Shown here piece by piece: positions 10,470 through 20,532 of a stretch of 64,000 bases of DNA. The notes below the pieces were generated by a model, which was not told where the DNA came from, did no database searches, and saw only the letters and a list, made by a program, of their open reading frames with translations. Each line of letters starts with the position of its first letter. The first letter of the stretch is position 1. The position numbers and the translations under genes were made by a program. Source of the stretch: Eretmocerus hayati (Eukaryota > Arthropoda > Insecta > Hymenoptera > Aphelinidae); assembly GCA_029851415.1 (NCBI GenBank), contig CM056742.1, forward strand, positions 86,046,748 through 86,110,747. The letters are read 5' to 3'.

Positions 10470-10857
10470 TAACCGTCCCAATGTCTTAACGATGCTGAGA
10501 GACAGTGAAAAACCGATCCTCCATACAAGAATGGAATATCTCAATGCAACGTTCACAAAATCCGTAAACTCGATACGAGCATCTGATAAATACTCCAGGA
10601 ATCCCATCAAAACAAAGATCCAGGGAAAACCCCGACCATATTTTATTTCAAAATGCTTGATCGAATATTTCCTTTCGAAATATTTGTCGCTCAAAACAGG
10701 TAGCTCAGAACCTTTCATAACATCAACCGATAAGAAAAAGCTTCTCCAGAGTATTAGCAGGATATATACACCACTGAGGACTCGAACCTTAGGTGATAGT
10801 TCTCTCGCGACTTTTCCACTTTGTACCTCCAGAGAATTCAGACCAATATCGGAATGA
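10396..10857 (+). pseudogene. Retropepsin-like remnant overlapping gag end
   Basis: A plus-strand frame in the +1 phase relative to the gag-like frame, open from about 10,396 and overlapping it by some 74 bases. It contains RPYFISKCLIEYF, then LSLKTGSSEPFI, then IYTPLRTRTLGDSSLATFP, the order seen in gypsy-group proteases: an RPY motif, the active-site box, and a later strand pair. The canonical box is D-T/S-G; here the position is K-T-G, so the catalytic aspartate is missing. The frame stops at 10,855-10,857 with no reverse transcriptase following. The phase (+1) differs from the -1 shift used by many gypsy-group elements, so an indel is as likely as programmed frameshifting. Moderate confidence that this is a protease remnant. 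Confidence 0.4.
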
Positions 10858-12475
10858 TATAAAGACAACATCTATTGGTTTCACATCAACAGTCCAGAAA
10901 TGAATCTTCAATAGTATCGTGGCGTAATCTTTAATTTCTCAAATCATGTCTTTGTAATTTGGCGCTCGCCGGAGATTCAACGATTCTACACAAAGTGACT
11001 GCATGAATTCAGGATAACATTTCACTCGCAGCCATCACTCCTTTTTGTTTAATATCAAAATCAGAGAGGATCAGAATTTACCGGTTTTAAAACATCTACG
11101 ATAAGAATTCAAATTTCAGTTCTCCATGGTTCTTCATAGGTCTCCATAGTTCTTCTGAATCCTCCTTTGAAACCCTATACATTGCATAGGAACATTTCGG
11201 TTTGACAAAATAACATACTAGGAAAATACTAATACGCTTGGAATTAAAAGACAAAATGCACCCAGTATCATCCAAACAGATGAAACACAACACCCGCCCC
11301 AAATAAGTACCGTACAAAGAACATGAACACCACCACCCCCCCCCCCCATCATTCCAAAGTCTACCTTTGGGACTCAAACCCCTGTACTACTAATGACCGC
11401 ATTACCCCCAGCCCTCATTCATACATGTTTCACCACAATTGCACCCACAATCATCTTTATTACCGACACAAGACGTAGACTATCCTTAAGATCTTAGACC
11501 GATGTCAATCACGCATAACTCATGCGGACCGCTTGGCCGAATATTGAAAATAAGTCAACACCCAAGTGACGCGTATAAACGCTGGAGGACAGAAGCGACA
11601 ACGTGCGATGTTCCAGAACATATATATTCAATTTTTCTCTTTCTTTTTGGAGAATTTTGAAGACGATATATGCATACATAATAGCATACGAAGGGAATGA
11701 TGTTCTGCACTCCCTCCAGATTATATTTGTTATGACTGTAATTTATAATATTAGTAGTAATATTATTTAGATGTGAGATGTAGAATTAATATCAGGGATT
11801 TTTCTTTTCACGATGACCTAACAAAAAAAAAAAAAGAAAAAAAAAAAAGACGAGTTTACCTGTAATACCACAAAATTGTTTCGAATGAATTTTGAAATTC
11901 AAACAATTTGGAAATATATATATATATATATATATAGAGAGAAAAAAATGAATATATATATATATAATGATTAGTAAATAAATTAATAAATATAAAAATA
12001 GATAAATAAATAAAACATATGTAGGTTGTATAGGTTTGCTATGATACGAATACTTCATTCCATGCATTTTGAATCTCAGAAAATTTGTTCGCCTTTTTTT
12101 TTTTAATAAAAAGAAAAAAAAGGAACCTTGTTTTGGAGAATATATATGTATATATATACATGTGTGTGTAAGTGGATTTACAGATTTATTATATGTATAT
12201 ATCATATTGTATGAGGCATCCTTTAATTTTACGATAAGAAATGATGTAGTATTTATAACAAGACTTATTCATGTAAAATGAAGGTTACTCGGAGGTATAT
12301 AGTATTCAATCGCAACACGCAAAATTTACATAGAACACAATTAAGATATCAAACATATAAATGTCCATTCGTAATAGTACATACACTTCATACACGATTC
12401 CCAGATGAGCGCCAAAAGTTCCTTTAGTCCACATCCATCAAATCTGTTTCCGATGAACGAATTCTTTGGATCTCT
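10858..12475. other. AT-rich non-coding with homopolymer and (TA)n tracts
   Basis: No gene seen. Landmarks: a run of C residues near 11,334-11,347; A-rich tract 11,822-11,848; (TA)n near 11,917-11,935 and 11,953-11,966; T-rich tract near 12,095-12,105; more TA-rich sequence near 12,140-12,200. The 137-codon minus frame at 11,792-12,205 is a product of these tracts. The right part may include the 3' portion of the Helitron that ends coding at 12,476. Confidence 0.45.
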
Positions 12476-12935
12476 TTACCGAGAAAGGGCAACGTAAAGC
12501 TGTCCATGGGAGAAAAGCGGCCGTTTTATATAAATACCAACCTTATCCAAACTTTGACGTTGAGACTCATTAATCGTAATTGTCAATACCCAGACCACAG
12601 GAAACTGTTTCCTGTGAACTACAAACGGCAGGGAAGACACACCCTTGGTTAGTGTTATCTTGGGTATGGGAACTATTCTCCCCATATTCTCCTCAGTCAT
12701 AACTTCCGTTTTGATATTATGCTTGTACAATCACCTAATCTTCAATTAAATCCCATTACACAAACCCTCTGCCACGCTCAGATTCCGAGTCATCAGAATC
12801 CGAATCAACACCACAATAGCATTTACTTTCAAATCAAGTTCATGTGGAGTTAAACCATCTCTAATTTCATTCAGAAATTCGGTTGGATATTTCAGATGAT
12901 TGTGCTCCTCAGTTTGATCTGCACCTTTGTGAGTC
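12476..12935 (-). pseudogene. Helitron Pif1-type helicase, C-terminal remnant
   Basis: On the minus strand the region reads, in order, YPTEFLNEIRDGLTPHELDL (about 12,885-12,826), GLCNGI, then after frame breaks GRIVPIPKITL, LPFVVHRKQFPVVW, LTITINESQRQSLDKVGIYI and SHGQLYVALSR, ending in TAA just after LSR. This is the order of the C-terminal Pif1-like helicase motifs of Helitron RepHel proteins: the PPHELRLK region, LCNGTRL, the RRQFP segment, INKSQGQT and LYVALSRV. The INKSQGQ box is altered to INESQRQ, a stop follows LCNGI, and the frame ends right after LSR, so the copy is dead. Only about 150 residues of a protein normally over 1,000 residues remain. No upstream Rep domain was seen. Confidence 0.85.
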
Positions 12936-13043
12936 GCATGATCAACGCTTAGTAAGAGGATTTAGGACCATCGAACATTTTCAAGATTTTCTTATTCAAT
13001 TTTGTTTAAAGAGGGAGCAGGTGAACTGAGTAATTCTGACACC

Positions 13044-13279
13044 ATAGTTTAAATGAACAAATAAACTGTATTAAAACAAACTAAAGGCTCATTACATGAT
13101 GAACGAGGTGGTGCGGTCGGCTGATGGACGGAAACTGGCGCAAGCCACTGGAGGTGACGAGCGCGACGGCGCGCAACTTGAGAATGAACAAGAAAATGGC
13201 GGTGGCGCGCCAAGATTCAAAATAGGTATAAGCGCAATGAGAGTAATACTGAACACTCCGCCCACCTCGATTGATTACA
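13044..13279 (-). mobile_element. Possible short LTR with primer site
   Basis: Read on the minus strand, the segment starts TGTAATCAATCGAGG at 13,279 and runs through a GC-rich part to CAGTTTATTTGTTCA; just beyond, at about 13,043-13,030, is TGGTGTCAGAA, which matches the start of a leucine-tRNA type primer-binding site used by many gypsy-group elements. A small LTR (about 236 bases) with only 100 bases of leader left before the Helitron remnant is the simplest reading. No second copy in the window. The 62-codon plus-strand frame 13,096-13,284 is a shadow. Confidence 0.35.
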
Positions 13280-13941
13280 CCTGAGCAATCGATGACTTAA
13301 GTAACTCCATTTCACAAAAATATCGATAATTGACTTGAATACGAAACAGATGGAATGCAGATGTGGCACTGCCAAAAAAATAGAAATCGAAAAGAGCAAT
13401 AGGCTTAAGAGCTATTTCGCTCTGAATTGAGAGAGGAAATGAAAATTATGATGGGAGAACCGAAAATCTCAAACGGTTATCAATTCATCACACTTAATGA
13501 ATACCTCTATGCTGATGAGATGGATGGAAAAGATTTTACTCAACTCAATATCAAGATGAAACTCTGAATAATTAAATGACGAATTCTTTGAGATAAGAAG
13601 TTTCGGAATCTGAGCTCTTAAGTTATCCTAGAGGTTTGAAGAAGAACAGACTAAGTTCCGGCTACTTGGGAAACAAGTCTCAGGAGAAGGCGCGTTCATT
13701 CCTCTTGGAGATGAACGTCCTGAGCAACCGCGCAATTGATTCTACCTTCGTAAAGTGCTCGCAAGCCCACGGAACGCTAACCTAGCGCCTGAAGGCTTAC
13801 AAGACGCTCATACTACTTTCAATGACTCTAACTCAATCGAAAGGGATGAAATTTGATCTACTCAAATTCGTTGATATGGAACTCACTAAAATTATGCACT
13901 CAATTGATCTTTATTAATCACTTAGAGTCCAACATGAGTTT
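13280..13941. other. No recognisable feature
   Basis: Non-coding sequence downstream (in the minus sense) of the BEL-1 coding end. The 3' LTR of BEL-1 should lie here, but I found no copy of it near the 5' end of BEL-1 (32.4-33.2 kb), so the LTR cannot be delimited. Confidence 0.3.
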
Positions 13942-14157
13942 TTAACTTTCCTCGCTGACTCCTTCTGACAAATCTGGTACCAACAACACAAGCTCAGCGA
14001 TTGGTTGAGTGAACACAGATGTGGCTGTATACGAAGCTCGACTACTCGAACTCTTCCATCAGAACCAGGGAATATTATTGTGATCACAGCTGAAGGCCAA
14101 GAAGCAGGTGCTCGGCACTCATCTCGAATCAAGCCGACAGCTCCAACTCGATGAGCT
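13942..14157 (-). pseudogene. BEL-1 Pol C-terminal end (DUF5641-like)
   Basis: The last piece of the old minus-strand BEL/Pao polyprotein. It reads VGAVGLIRDECRAPASWP then FPGSDGRVRVVELR, the conserved C-terminal motif of BEL/Pao integrase-linked domains (usually I.DE..PP..WPL.RV...HPG.DG.VRVV). One base is gained or lost near 14,030, after which the normal TATS.F.RPI..L.LL pattern continues in the neighbouring frame to a TAA at 13,944-13,942. The upstream part of the same protein resumes at 15,231, on the far side of a solo LTR. The break lies between the KLSRG of the integrase piece and the sequence read here. Confidence 0.85.
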
Positions 14158-15230
14158 TGTTATGACCCGAGCGGAGGGCTCGGGGTAACAAATAAATTAT
14201 TTGAGTTCGTGTGAACAGCTTACGGGCGGACTGCCCAGTTGCACTTACCTATTCTCTGTTATTGCGTTGAGGCTTCCGACTGGATCTATATATATATATA
14301 TATTGCTGGTCTCTGGTTGCGTATATATATGAATATTCCAGATTGAGAGATATTTGTTCATCAAAATTGGATCAAATGAATTGTAGTTTTAAAGAAATGA
14401 TTGAAGTGATTTTAGGAATTTGGAATGTAGATTTCAGAAGTAATAATTGATTGAATTTGGATTTTCAGAAATGATCAATTTGACTTCAATAATTTCAATA
14501 TGGATGAAATATTCGATTGTAAAATCTTCAGAAAATAATAGCGTATAATTAGCAAATGAGTTTTGGATTTATTTAAATCAAATTATAATGTCTTGAACAA
14601 AATATAGAACCTTAATATCTAAATACAATTTGCGTGACTTAAAATTAGACGAACTTACAGAACTACTCGAGAGATGATATTCTTCGAGGCAGGAACTGAT
14701 AAGCAGGTGAGAGCAGATTCGGAGCTGGCCCTTCACAGCTGAGGCGGATAACGTCGGCCTACTTTTCGACGGGATCAGATCAAGCTTACGTGTCCGCACT
14801 TTTAACTTGACTTTTTCGTGCGTTCTCTACGCGCACTTAGGTGAGTGGTTAAGTGAATTTTGAGACGTACGTAGCCCACTACCGGGCAGAGCTTTGTCAC
14901 AGACTAAAATCGCAGAATGAATGTTGTTGTTCCAATTTATACGTGCGGACACAAGTTAATTTTGATGATTCGACTGAAAAAATTATTTTGAAAGTGTTCT
15001 ACTTTCGATTGTAACACATGTAACACATGTGTTACAATGCTGGCAGAGCTCTTTGTTGAATTTCTCATGGTCTGTTACACATGTGACATGTAACATGTGT
15101 AACAACCAGTTACTGGCTAATGCTTTGATTCTGCTGATTTACTGACCTGCTTATTCGTTCCTGCTGATCAATAATATTTCTCCATGTTGAGAAATATTAT
15201 TTTAACTGTTGCGTCGTCTGGGACGCCACA
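14158..15230 (-). mobile_element. Solo LTR nested in BEL-1 pol
   Basis: A 1,073-base insertion that splits the BEL-1 polyprotein. On the minus strand it begins TGTGGCGTCCC and ends GGGTCATAACA, the termini of the LTR-like unit at 7981-9086. Near its end is a hairpin (GCTCGGG at 14,178-14,184 with CCCGAGC at 14,166-14,172). GTATAAATTGG near 14,940 is a candidate TATA box. Flanks are AGCT on the left and ACCT on the right, a possible 4-base target duplication with one mismatch. A perfect palindrome GTAACACATGTGTTAC and related ACATGT/TGTTACA repeats occupy 15,010-15,105. A (TA)n tract lies at 14,287-14,304. No internal coding is present, as expected after LTR-LTR recombination. Confidence 0.75.
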
Positions 15231-16417
15231 ACCTCTCGAAAGTTTCGACCATTTGTGTCGTTCCTGCAATGCTTGCAGATAATCCTTGAACCAAGACAAC
15301 CAGGATTCCTGAACTAGCTGGGTCATCCACCGGTATCGCTTGCCAACCGAAATTGCCCCTGATGGAACGGATGGCTCTGGAATTATGAAGGAGGGCCTGG
15401 GTATACGAAGATGCGCATCTGTGAGCGCAGCAAGATCAGAAGGATCATCTCTGAGAGGCACAAGGGGCCTTGAATTTATGCATGCTTCGATTTGACTGAG
15501 GACCGTAGAGAATTCGACAAAGGTTAACACGTGATCACCAACTATCCTTTCGAAGTGATGCTTGGCGGACTTGACAGCCGCCTCCCAAATGCCCCCGAAG
15601 TGAGGAGCAGACGGTGGGTTGAATCTCCACTCAGTTCCCATATTGGTCAGATCGATCGCAATCTCCTTTAATTCCCCGGAAGCTTCGTCGGAACGCTTTC
15701 GGATCTCAGCCTCTGCACTAACGAAGTTCAGCGCGTTGTCACACTCTAATCCCGAACAATGCCCTCGTCGTGTAGTGGAGCGTTTGGAGGAGGCAATAAA
15801 GGCTTCTGAAGTGCAATCCTCCACAGCTTTCAAATGAGTGGCTCTCGTGCTTAGACATTAAAAAACACGAATATAAGCTTTCCAGGTGCTTCTACCGCGA
15901 GTTTTCGTGAGACGTATTTTAAACGGACCGGCAATGTCCACACCAGAATACTCGGAAGGATAAGCGGGAGTGACCCGAACCTTGGGAAGATCTCCCATCA
16001 ATTGAGTTGACAATCTTCCTAGATAGCGGAGACATACCGTGCATTGATTCATAGCGACCTTCACTGCTTGCCTGCCCATAAGTATCCAAAACTGATTACC
16101 TAGACAAGTCAATGTCAGTTGCGTCCCGTCATGCTGACTCTCCACATGCGCTCGCCTGATAAATAGAACAGTCAGCAGACTGTGACATGGTAGAATCGAA
16201 CGATACCTTCCCTTGTAGTCGAGAAAAGCATACCGAAGTCTGCCACCAACTCTCAGTAGCCCTTGATCTAGAAATGGCCGTAACTTTAGTAGGTTGGTAA
16301 TCTTGAGTTCCCTTCCCTGCTCGAGGCATCTGAAACTCTCACCAAAACTATTCTTCTGGTCGAGATAAATCCACAGCAATTCAGCATTCTTGAGTTCTCT
16401 AGGTTTCAACAAACCCT
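15231..16417 (-). pseudogene. BEL-1 integrase
   Basis: The minus-strand continuation of BEL-1 Pol. From 16,412 it reads LLRVGGRLRYAFLDYKGRYR, then the zinc-binding region with HVESQHDG and QCTVCLRYLGR, then SGVDIAGPFKIR (first catalytic Asp), CDNALNFVSA (second), and PHFGGIWEAAVKSAKHHFER (catalytic Glu), followed by IEACINSRPL and a helical C-terminal part ending at KWSKLSRG. Thus the D,D,E triad is present. One in-frame TAA (15,860-15,858) interrupts the frame between the first and second catalytic Asp; otherwise the frame is continuous from 16,412 to 15,235. The right side is cut at 16,417 by the LTR element at 16,418-19,735, and the left side by the solo LTR. Residues read past 15,231 belong to the LTR. 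Confidence 0.9.
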
Positions 16418-17140
16418 TGTAACTGAGGGATTTTCTGGGGATGTTAGGATCAGGGTTCAGGTCTCGAAAGGACTCGAATCAGTTGTCAGAAAAGTCAATA
16501 TATTGTAATAGAATAACATAAAGATTTACATATTTACATTGGAGTTGATCTGAAACATACAAAAGAGAAATGCTTAGTATATATCCTGGACGTTATGAGT
16601 TTACGTGTGCGTGTATTACATGGTTCGGTGTACCCTAAATATGGATTACATGTGAATGACTGACTCTACTGGTAGCCGGAGTGTACTTGGGGGCCTTTCC
16701 TCCTCGCCACGGGTGTACCCATGGAGGGGCAGGAGTCGGTACCCGGGTCGGGGGATCGATGACCTGGGTGTACCCGGGTAATCGATGCGATCAACGGTGT
16801 CTTCAGGCTAGCCACTGGGAGAGCCCGGCGGCTGGCCGTTCGACTTCTCGCCATCTTCGGGGGGACCCAAAGATGGAGAGGAGTACCGGCAGCTTCATCA
16901 CTAACTTGTCTTGGCTCTGGGTGTGCCCGGAGACGAGAAAGATACGAGTCGACTGCTTGCGGTGAACTGGCTGCAATGTGTTCTCATGGCTCTACTGTAT
17001 CTTATAGAGTGTAACATCGCTTGTGATTCGTTAGCCATCTGGTGGCCGAATCCTGAATTACCGTAGCGGCTAACATTTTGGCTCTGTACGAGCATGCTAA
17101 ACCTAAGACGGCCTCAAGAGGTTTGGGTATGCTCGTTACA
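16418..17140 (-). repeat. 3' LTR of the gag-only element
   Basis: 723 bases, TGTAAC to GTTACA. Matches 19,008-19,735 over its whole length with scattered substitutions. Short open frames inside it (for example 16,681-16,965 plus) also exist in the other LTR and are not genes. Confidence 0.92.
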
Positions 17141-17217
17141 TCTCCCTCTTACTTAGGAGAGTGAGTCTCACTCACTCTGTCCTAGTGGTTGTGTGAAACG
17201 CCTGCAGTGCGAACACT

Positions 17218-17331
17218 ATACCCTGCTGCTTCTGGTGGGTTTCTAATACCCTATTTCTGGTGTGGTATAACAATACCCTGCTGCTTCTGGTGGGCTTCAA
17301 ATACCCGATTTCTGGTGTGGTATAACTATAT
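17218..17331 (-). repeat. Two-copy tandem duplication, about 57 bp
   Basis: A unit starting TACCCTGCTGCTTCTGGTGG and ending GGTGTGGTATAAC occurs at about 17,218-17,274 and 17,275-17,331 with a few differences. It lies in the 3' untranslated part of the gag-only element, before the polypurine tract. Confidence 0.8.
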
Positions 17332-17416
17332 CCGATTTCGACTGACTTGATATGCGTGTTTTCCAATTGTGGTGTTGTTCAAAGTGTACTGAAATGTTCA
17401 TGATTACAAAAATAGT

Positions 17417-18495
17417 TCAAACATACCGGTAATGCTGGTAACTGTTCAATCGTCCTTGCGGGTTGAAACGTAGATTCCATCTTTCCCCATTCGGCAAATA
17501 CACTCTCCATCGTCTAGCTCCCACTGGTACGTCGACCGAGCTCCCATCCGGCAATTTGATGGTGCGCATCGTACGGGCCATTGGCGGGAGTGACTCAGGC
17601 GTAGCCTCTCGCATTTGTGGAACGACTGGTGTATTGTCCGGAACTACTGACATCGGCGTTTGTGCTGCTGATTCTCCTGGTGCAATATTTTCGAGTGCTA
17701 CTGTAACTGATGATGCTAGCTCTGATGGTACTATTTCCACAGATGATGTTCCAGTTGCACATTGTTCTGTTGCGGCTGGTGTGGTCAAAGCGTTTGGTGG
17801 TGCTGCTGTTGTTGTTGCTTCTGCGGTCAAAGTCATTGGTGCGTTCTGGATCTCTATTCTGCTGCGATGAACGTCAGCTATTGCCAGGCAATTTGCGTGG
17901 CCTCGCCCCCCCCCCCAGTTCTCCAACCTCTCGGTCACCCGCCATTTGAGACAACTGTTGCCGATTTCGAATCTATCACTCTCGACACCCGTAGCCCTTC
18001 TCGTCCGTCTTTTTGTTTCACCAGTTCCGTCATCTTCTTCTTCCATCCCGGTTGAGCCACTGTCTCCACTAGCTTGATACCTCTAGCTGGAGCGGGGTTC
18101 TTGAACCTGTTGGGGAGATTCGATAGTGACACACGGGCGACACGATTTCTCGTCTTCTGTGGCACTTGCGGTAACTGGGCGACTGGCACTCTAGCTGCTG
18201 GAGTAGTTACTTGGGTGCGGGAGGATACTCTGCGTAATATGTGTAGTTCGGTCGGCACTGCCACTATTGAAGTCACTTTCGGTGCGGGTCGACCCGGTGG
18301 CTGTACTATCACTGAGGCACGAGGCGGTAATACTGCTACTATTTGTGGTGCTTCTGGGTCGTACTCTTCCACGGCTGGAGGTACTATTCCCAAAGCAGCA
18401 TACCCCTTTTCCAATCCCGATTTTATACTCGCGCACTGCGACTCTATCGCTCTTAGCTCCTGCTCTAACGACATCCTCGTTGCTACTGCTTCCAT
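17417..18495 (-). pseudogene. Gag-like frame(s) of the short LTR element
   Basis: Two overlapping minus-strand frames. The first, 18,495-17,935 (186 codons), starts MEAVATRMSLEQELRAIESQ, has a coiled-coil-like N terminus, then a P/A/V-rich middle and a basic segment KKKMTELVKQKDGREG. The second, 18,046-17,417 (209 codons), lies in another phase and ends in VGARRWRVYLPNGERW and a basic tail. Together they look like a structural Gag-type protein of about 350 residues. A run of about twelve C residues near 17,906-17,917 (read as glycines GGGRGH in the second frame) sits near the phase change and is a likely site of slippage or assembly error. No CCHC knuckle or capsid motif is clear, so the label gag-like rests mainly on position behind the primer site. 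Confidence 0.45.
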
Positions 18496-18849
18496 CGATC
18501 TGCCTGATGTTTTTGCTTCGGACGTATGTACCGTTGGTGGGAATGTGGCTTACAGCGTGCACTAATACAAATTCTGGGGCGAGACCTCCCACTCTGCGCA
18601 AAGCGGTACCCCGCTGGCCAAAATATGTAACGAACTTCGTTCGGCACTTCCCCGCCACTGCTCCTTCCCTTGCACTGTGGTGCTACGGAATTGTTGGATA
18701 CACAGGTTCCCGAAAGTAGATACTCCGTACTCTATCTGTGCTGCTGCAACTAAAAGAACATCAATGTGTGTGTTCGTGTGCTGTGCGACGACATGATTTA
18801 TACTAAGCATATTTTCTCCCGAAACTGCCAGCGAAATACTGAAACGATC

Positions 18850-19007
18850 CGTTCGGGCGCTATGTAACTGAAGGTTACATGGGCGGAAAAAAGGAGCTGT
18901 CTGGGCGCCATGTAACTGAAGGTTACATGGGCGGAAAAAAAAGGACCTGTCTGGGCGCCATGTAACTGAGGGTTACATGGGCGGAAAAAGGACCTGTCTG
19001 GGCGCCA
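18850..19007 (-). repeat. Tandem array of primer-binding sites
   Basis: Four units spaced 48, 50 and 47 bases apart (TGTAAC at 18,863, 18,911, 18,961 and, at the LTR itself, 19,008). On the minus strand each unit consists of TGTAACC..CAGTTACA, immediately followed by TGGCGCCCAGACAG (19,007-18,994; 18,960-18,947; 18,910-18,897), then a T-rich run and CCGCCCA. The innermost copy reads TAGCGCCCGAACGG (18,862 downward), closer to a lysine-tRNA complement. So the junction of LTR end and primer site has been amplified, and the palindromic 17-mer in each unit carries both LTR termini (TGTAAC and GTTACA) in miniature. Confidence 0.9.
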
Positions 19008-19735
19008 TGTAACTAAGGGGTTTCCTGGGGATGTTAGGATCAGGGTTTAGGTCTCGAAAGGACTCGAATCAGTTGTCAGAAAAGTCAATATATTGTAATA
19101 GAATAACATAAAGATTTACATATTTACATTGGAGTTGATCTGAAACATACAAAAGAGAAATGCTTAGTATATATCCTGGACGTTATGAGTTTACGTGTGC
19201 GTGTATTACATGGTTCGGTGTACCCTAAATATGGATTACATGTGAATGACTGACTCTACTGGTAGCCGGAGTGTACTTGGGGGCCTTTCCTCCTCGCCAC
19301 GGGTGTACCCATGGAGGGGCAGGAGTCGGTACCCGGGGGGGGGGGGGGGATCGATGACCTGGATGTACCCGGGTAATCGATGCGATCAACGGTGTCTTCA
19401 GGCTAGCCACTGGGAGAGCCCGGCGGCTGGCCGTTCGACTTCTCGCCATCTTCGGGGGGACCCAAAGATGGAGAGGAGTACCGGCAGCTTCATCACTAAC
19501 TTGTCTTGGCTCTGGGTGTGCCCGGAGACGAGAAGGATACGAGTCGACTGCTTGCGGTGAACTGGCTGCAATGTGTTCTCATGGCTCTACTGTATCTTAT
19601 GGAGTGTAACATCGCTTGTGATTCGTTAGTCATCTGGTGGCCGAATCCTGAATTACCGTAGCGGCTAACATTTTGGCTCTATACGAGCATGCTAAACCTA
19701 AGACGGACTCGAGAGGTTTGGGGATGCTCGTTACA
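19008..19735 (-). repeat. 5' LTR of the gag-only element
   Basis: 728 bases, TGTAAC to GTTACA, the partner of 16,418-17,140. In the element's orientation this is the 5' LTR because the primer-binding array adjoins its inner edge at 19,007. Confidence 0.92.
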
Positions 19736-20532
19736 CCCTCTGAAATAGCGTCAAACTCAATGATTTTCAACTCCAAGAATCTGATTCTGTCCCTTCTCCC
19801 GTTGCTCAGACGGAGGCTTAGCTTCGTCAAAGAGCGGAGACACATTGCAGTAATCCGTAGGAGCCTTGTAACAATAGAGTACCTATTCACAAGATCATTC
19901 TGAGCCATGAAATCTCACCGTTGTGGCGTGAGAAGAAGTTCTCTCTTCAAGAGGAGTAACTTGCAGATTCTGAGCCTCAGTGGTCCACGGATTACATGAG
20001 TCTGTAAGGAACGAAGGACCTTTCCACCAGAGTTCGAACGTCGATAAACTTCCTGGGTTCAAACCTTGAGGAACCACATCAGCGGGGTTATCTTCGGACC
20101 TGACGTGATGCCAATATGCCTGAGGCATCAACTCCTGATTGAGCGTACAACGATTGGCAACGAAAGTCTGCCACCGACCCGGTAGAGCCCTGACCCAATA
20201 TAACACATCTCACGAATCGGACCACAAATGTACTGACTCAATCTTCATCGGCATAGTTTTCAAAAAATGGTTAGTGAGACCAGCTAACAAATGGAGTGCA
20301 CATAGCTCGAGGCGAGGTATGCTGATAGTTTTGATGGGAGCTACTTAGCGCACTGCAACGAAACTATGACCCGCTCATTGGCAGTCATCCTCAGATAAAG
20401 GACCGCCCCATAAGCTTTTGATGATGCATCTGCGAACCCGAGCAATTCAATTCTTCCCCCATTTCCTGAACACCCTATCCATCGAGGTATCCTCATTTCT
20501 TCCGAGTTTGACAATTTACTGTACCAATCAAG
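19736..20532 (-). pseudogene. BEL-1 RNase H and connection region
   Basis: Minus-strand reading gives RIPRWIGC, ELLGFADASSKAYGAVLYLR (RNase H first strand with catalytic Asp), then after breaks LYWVRALPGRWQTFVANR and WHHVRSEDNPADVVPQGLNP, and finally LVNRYSIVTRLLRITAMC leading to the insertion point at 19,736. These are the standard BEL/Pao RNase H blocks (D.SS.A.GA, WI......FVANR, NPAD..SRG). Several stops and at least two phase changes occur between 20,532 and 20,210 and one near 19,900. The same blocks are present in the related copy at 50,964-51,480, which shows what is missing here. Confidence 0.88.

Larger units (their letters stand above)
16418..19735 (-). mobile_element. Short LTR retrotransposon with gag only (TR-GAG type)
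   Basis: Two long direct repeats, 16,418-17,140 and 19,008-19,735, both opening TGTAAC and closing GTTACA on the plus strand, enclose about 1.87 kb. The element is flanked by CCCT at 16,414-16,417 and CCCT at 19,736-19,739, a 4-base target duplication. Removing it rejoins the BEL-1 frame. Orientation is minus: a primer-binding site TGGCGCCCAGACAGG abuts the inner edge of the 19,008-19,735 repeat, and a purine tract (AAGAGGGAGA on the minus strand, 17,150-17,141) abuts the other. Internal coding is limited to a gag-like reading region at 18,495-17,417; there is no reverse transcriptase or integrase, so mobilisation would need another element. The two LTRs are nearly identical, differing mainly in a G-tract near 19,337-19,350, which implies a recent insertion. 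Confidence 0.9.

Noticed and set aside
11792..12205. 137-codon minus-strand frame with membrane-like FFFLF and IYIYIY runs
   Set aside because: Translation of A/T homopolymers and (TA)n tracts.
17710..18719. Plus-strand frames (up to 163 codons) rich in L, V, S
   Set aside because: Antisense shadows of the P/A/V-rich gag-like region on the minus strand.
16681..19560. Duplicated small genes at 16.7-17.0 and 19.2-19.6 kb
   Set aside because: They are the two LTRs of one element.
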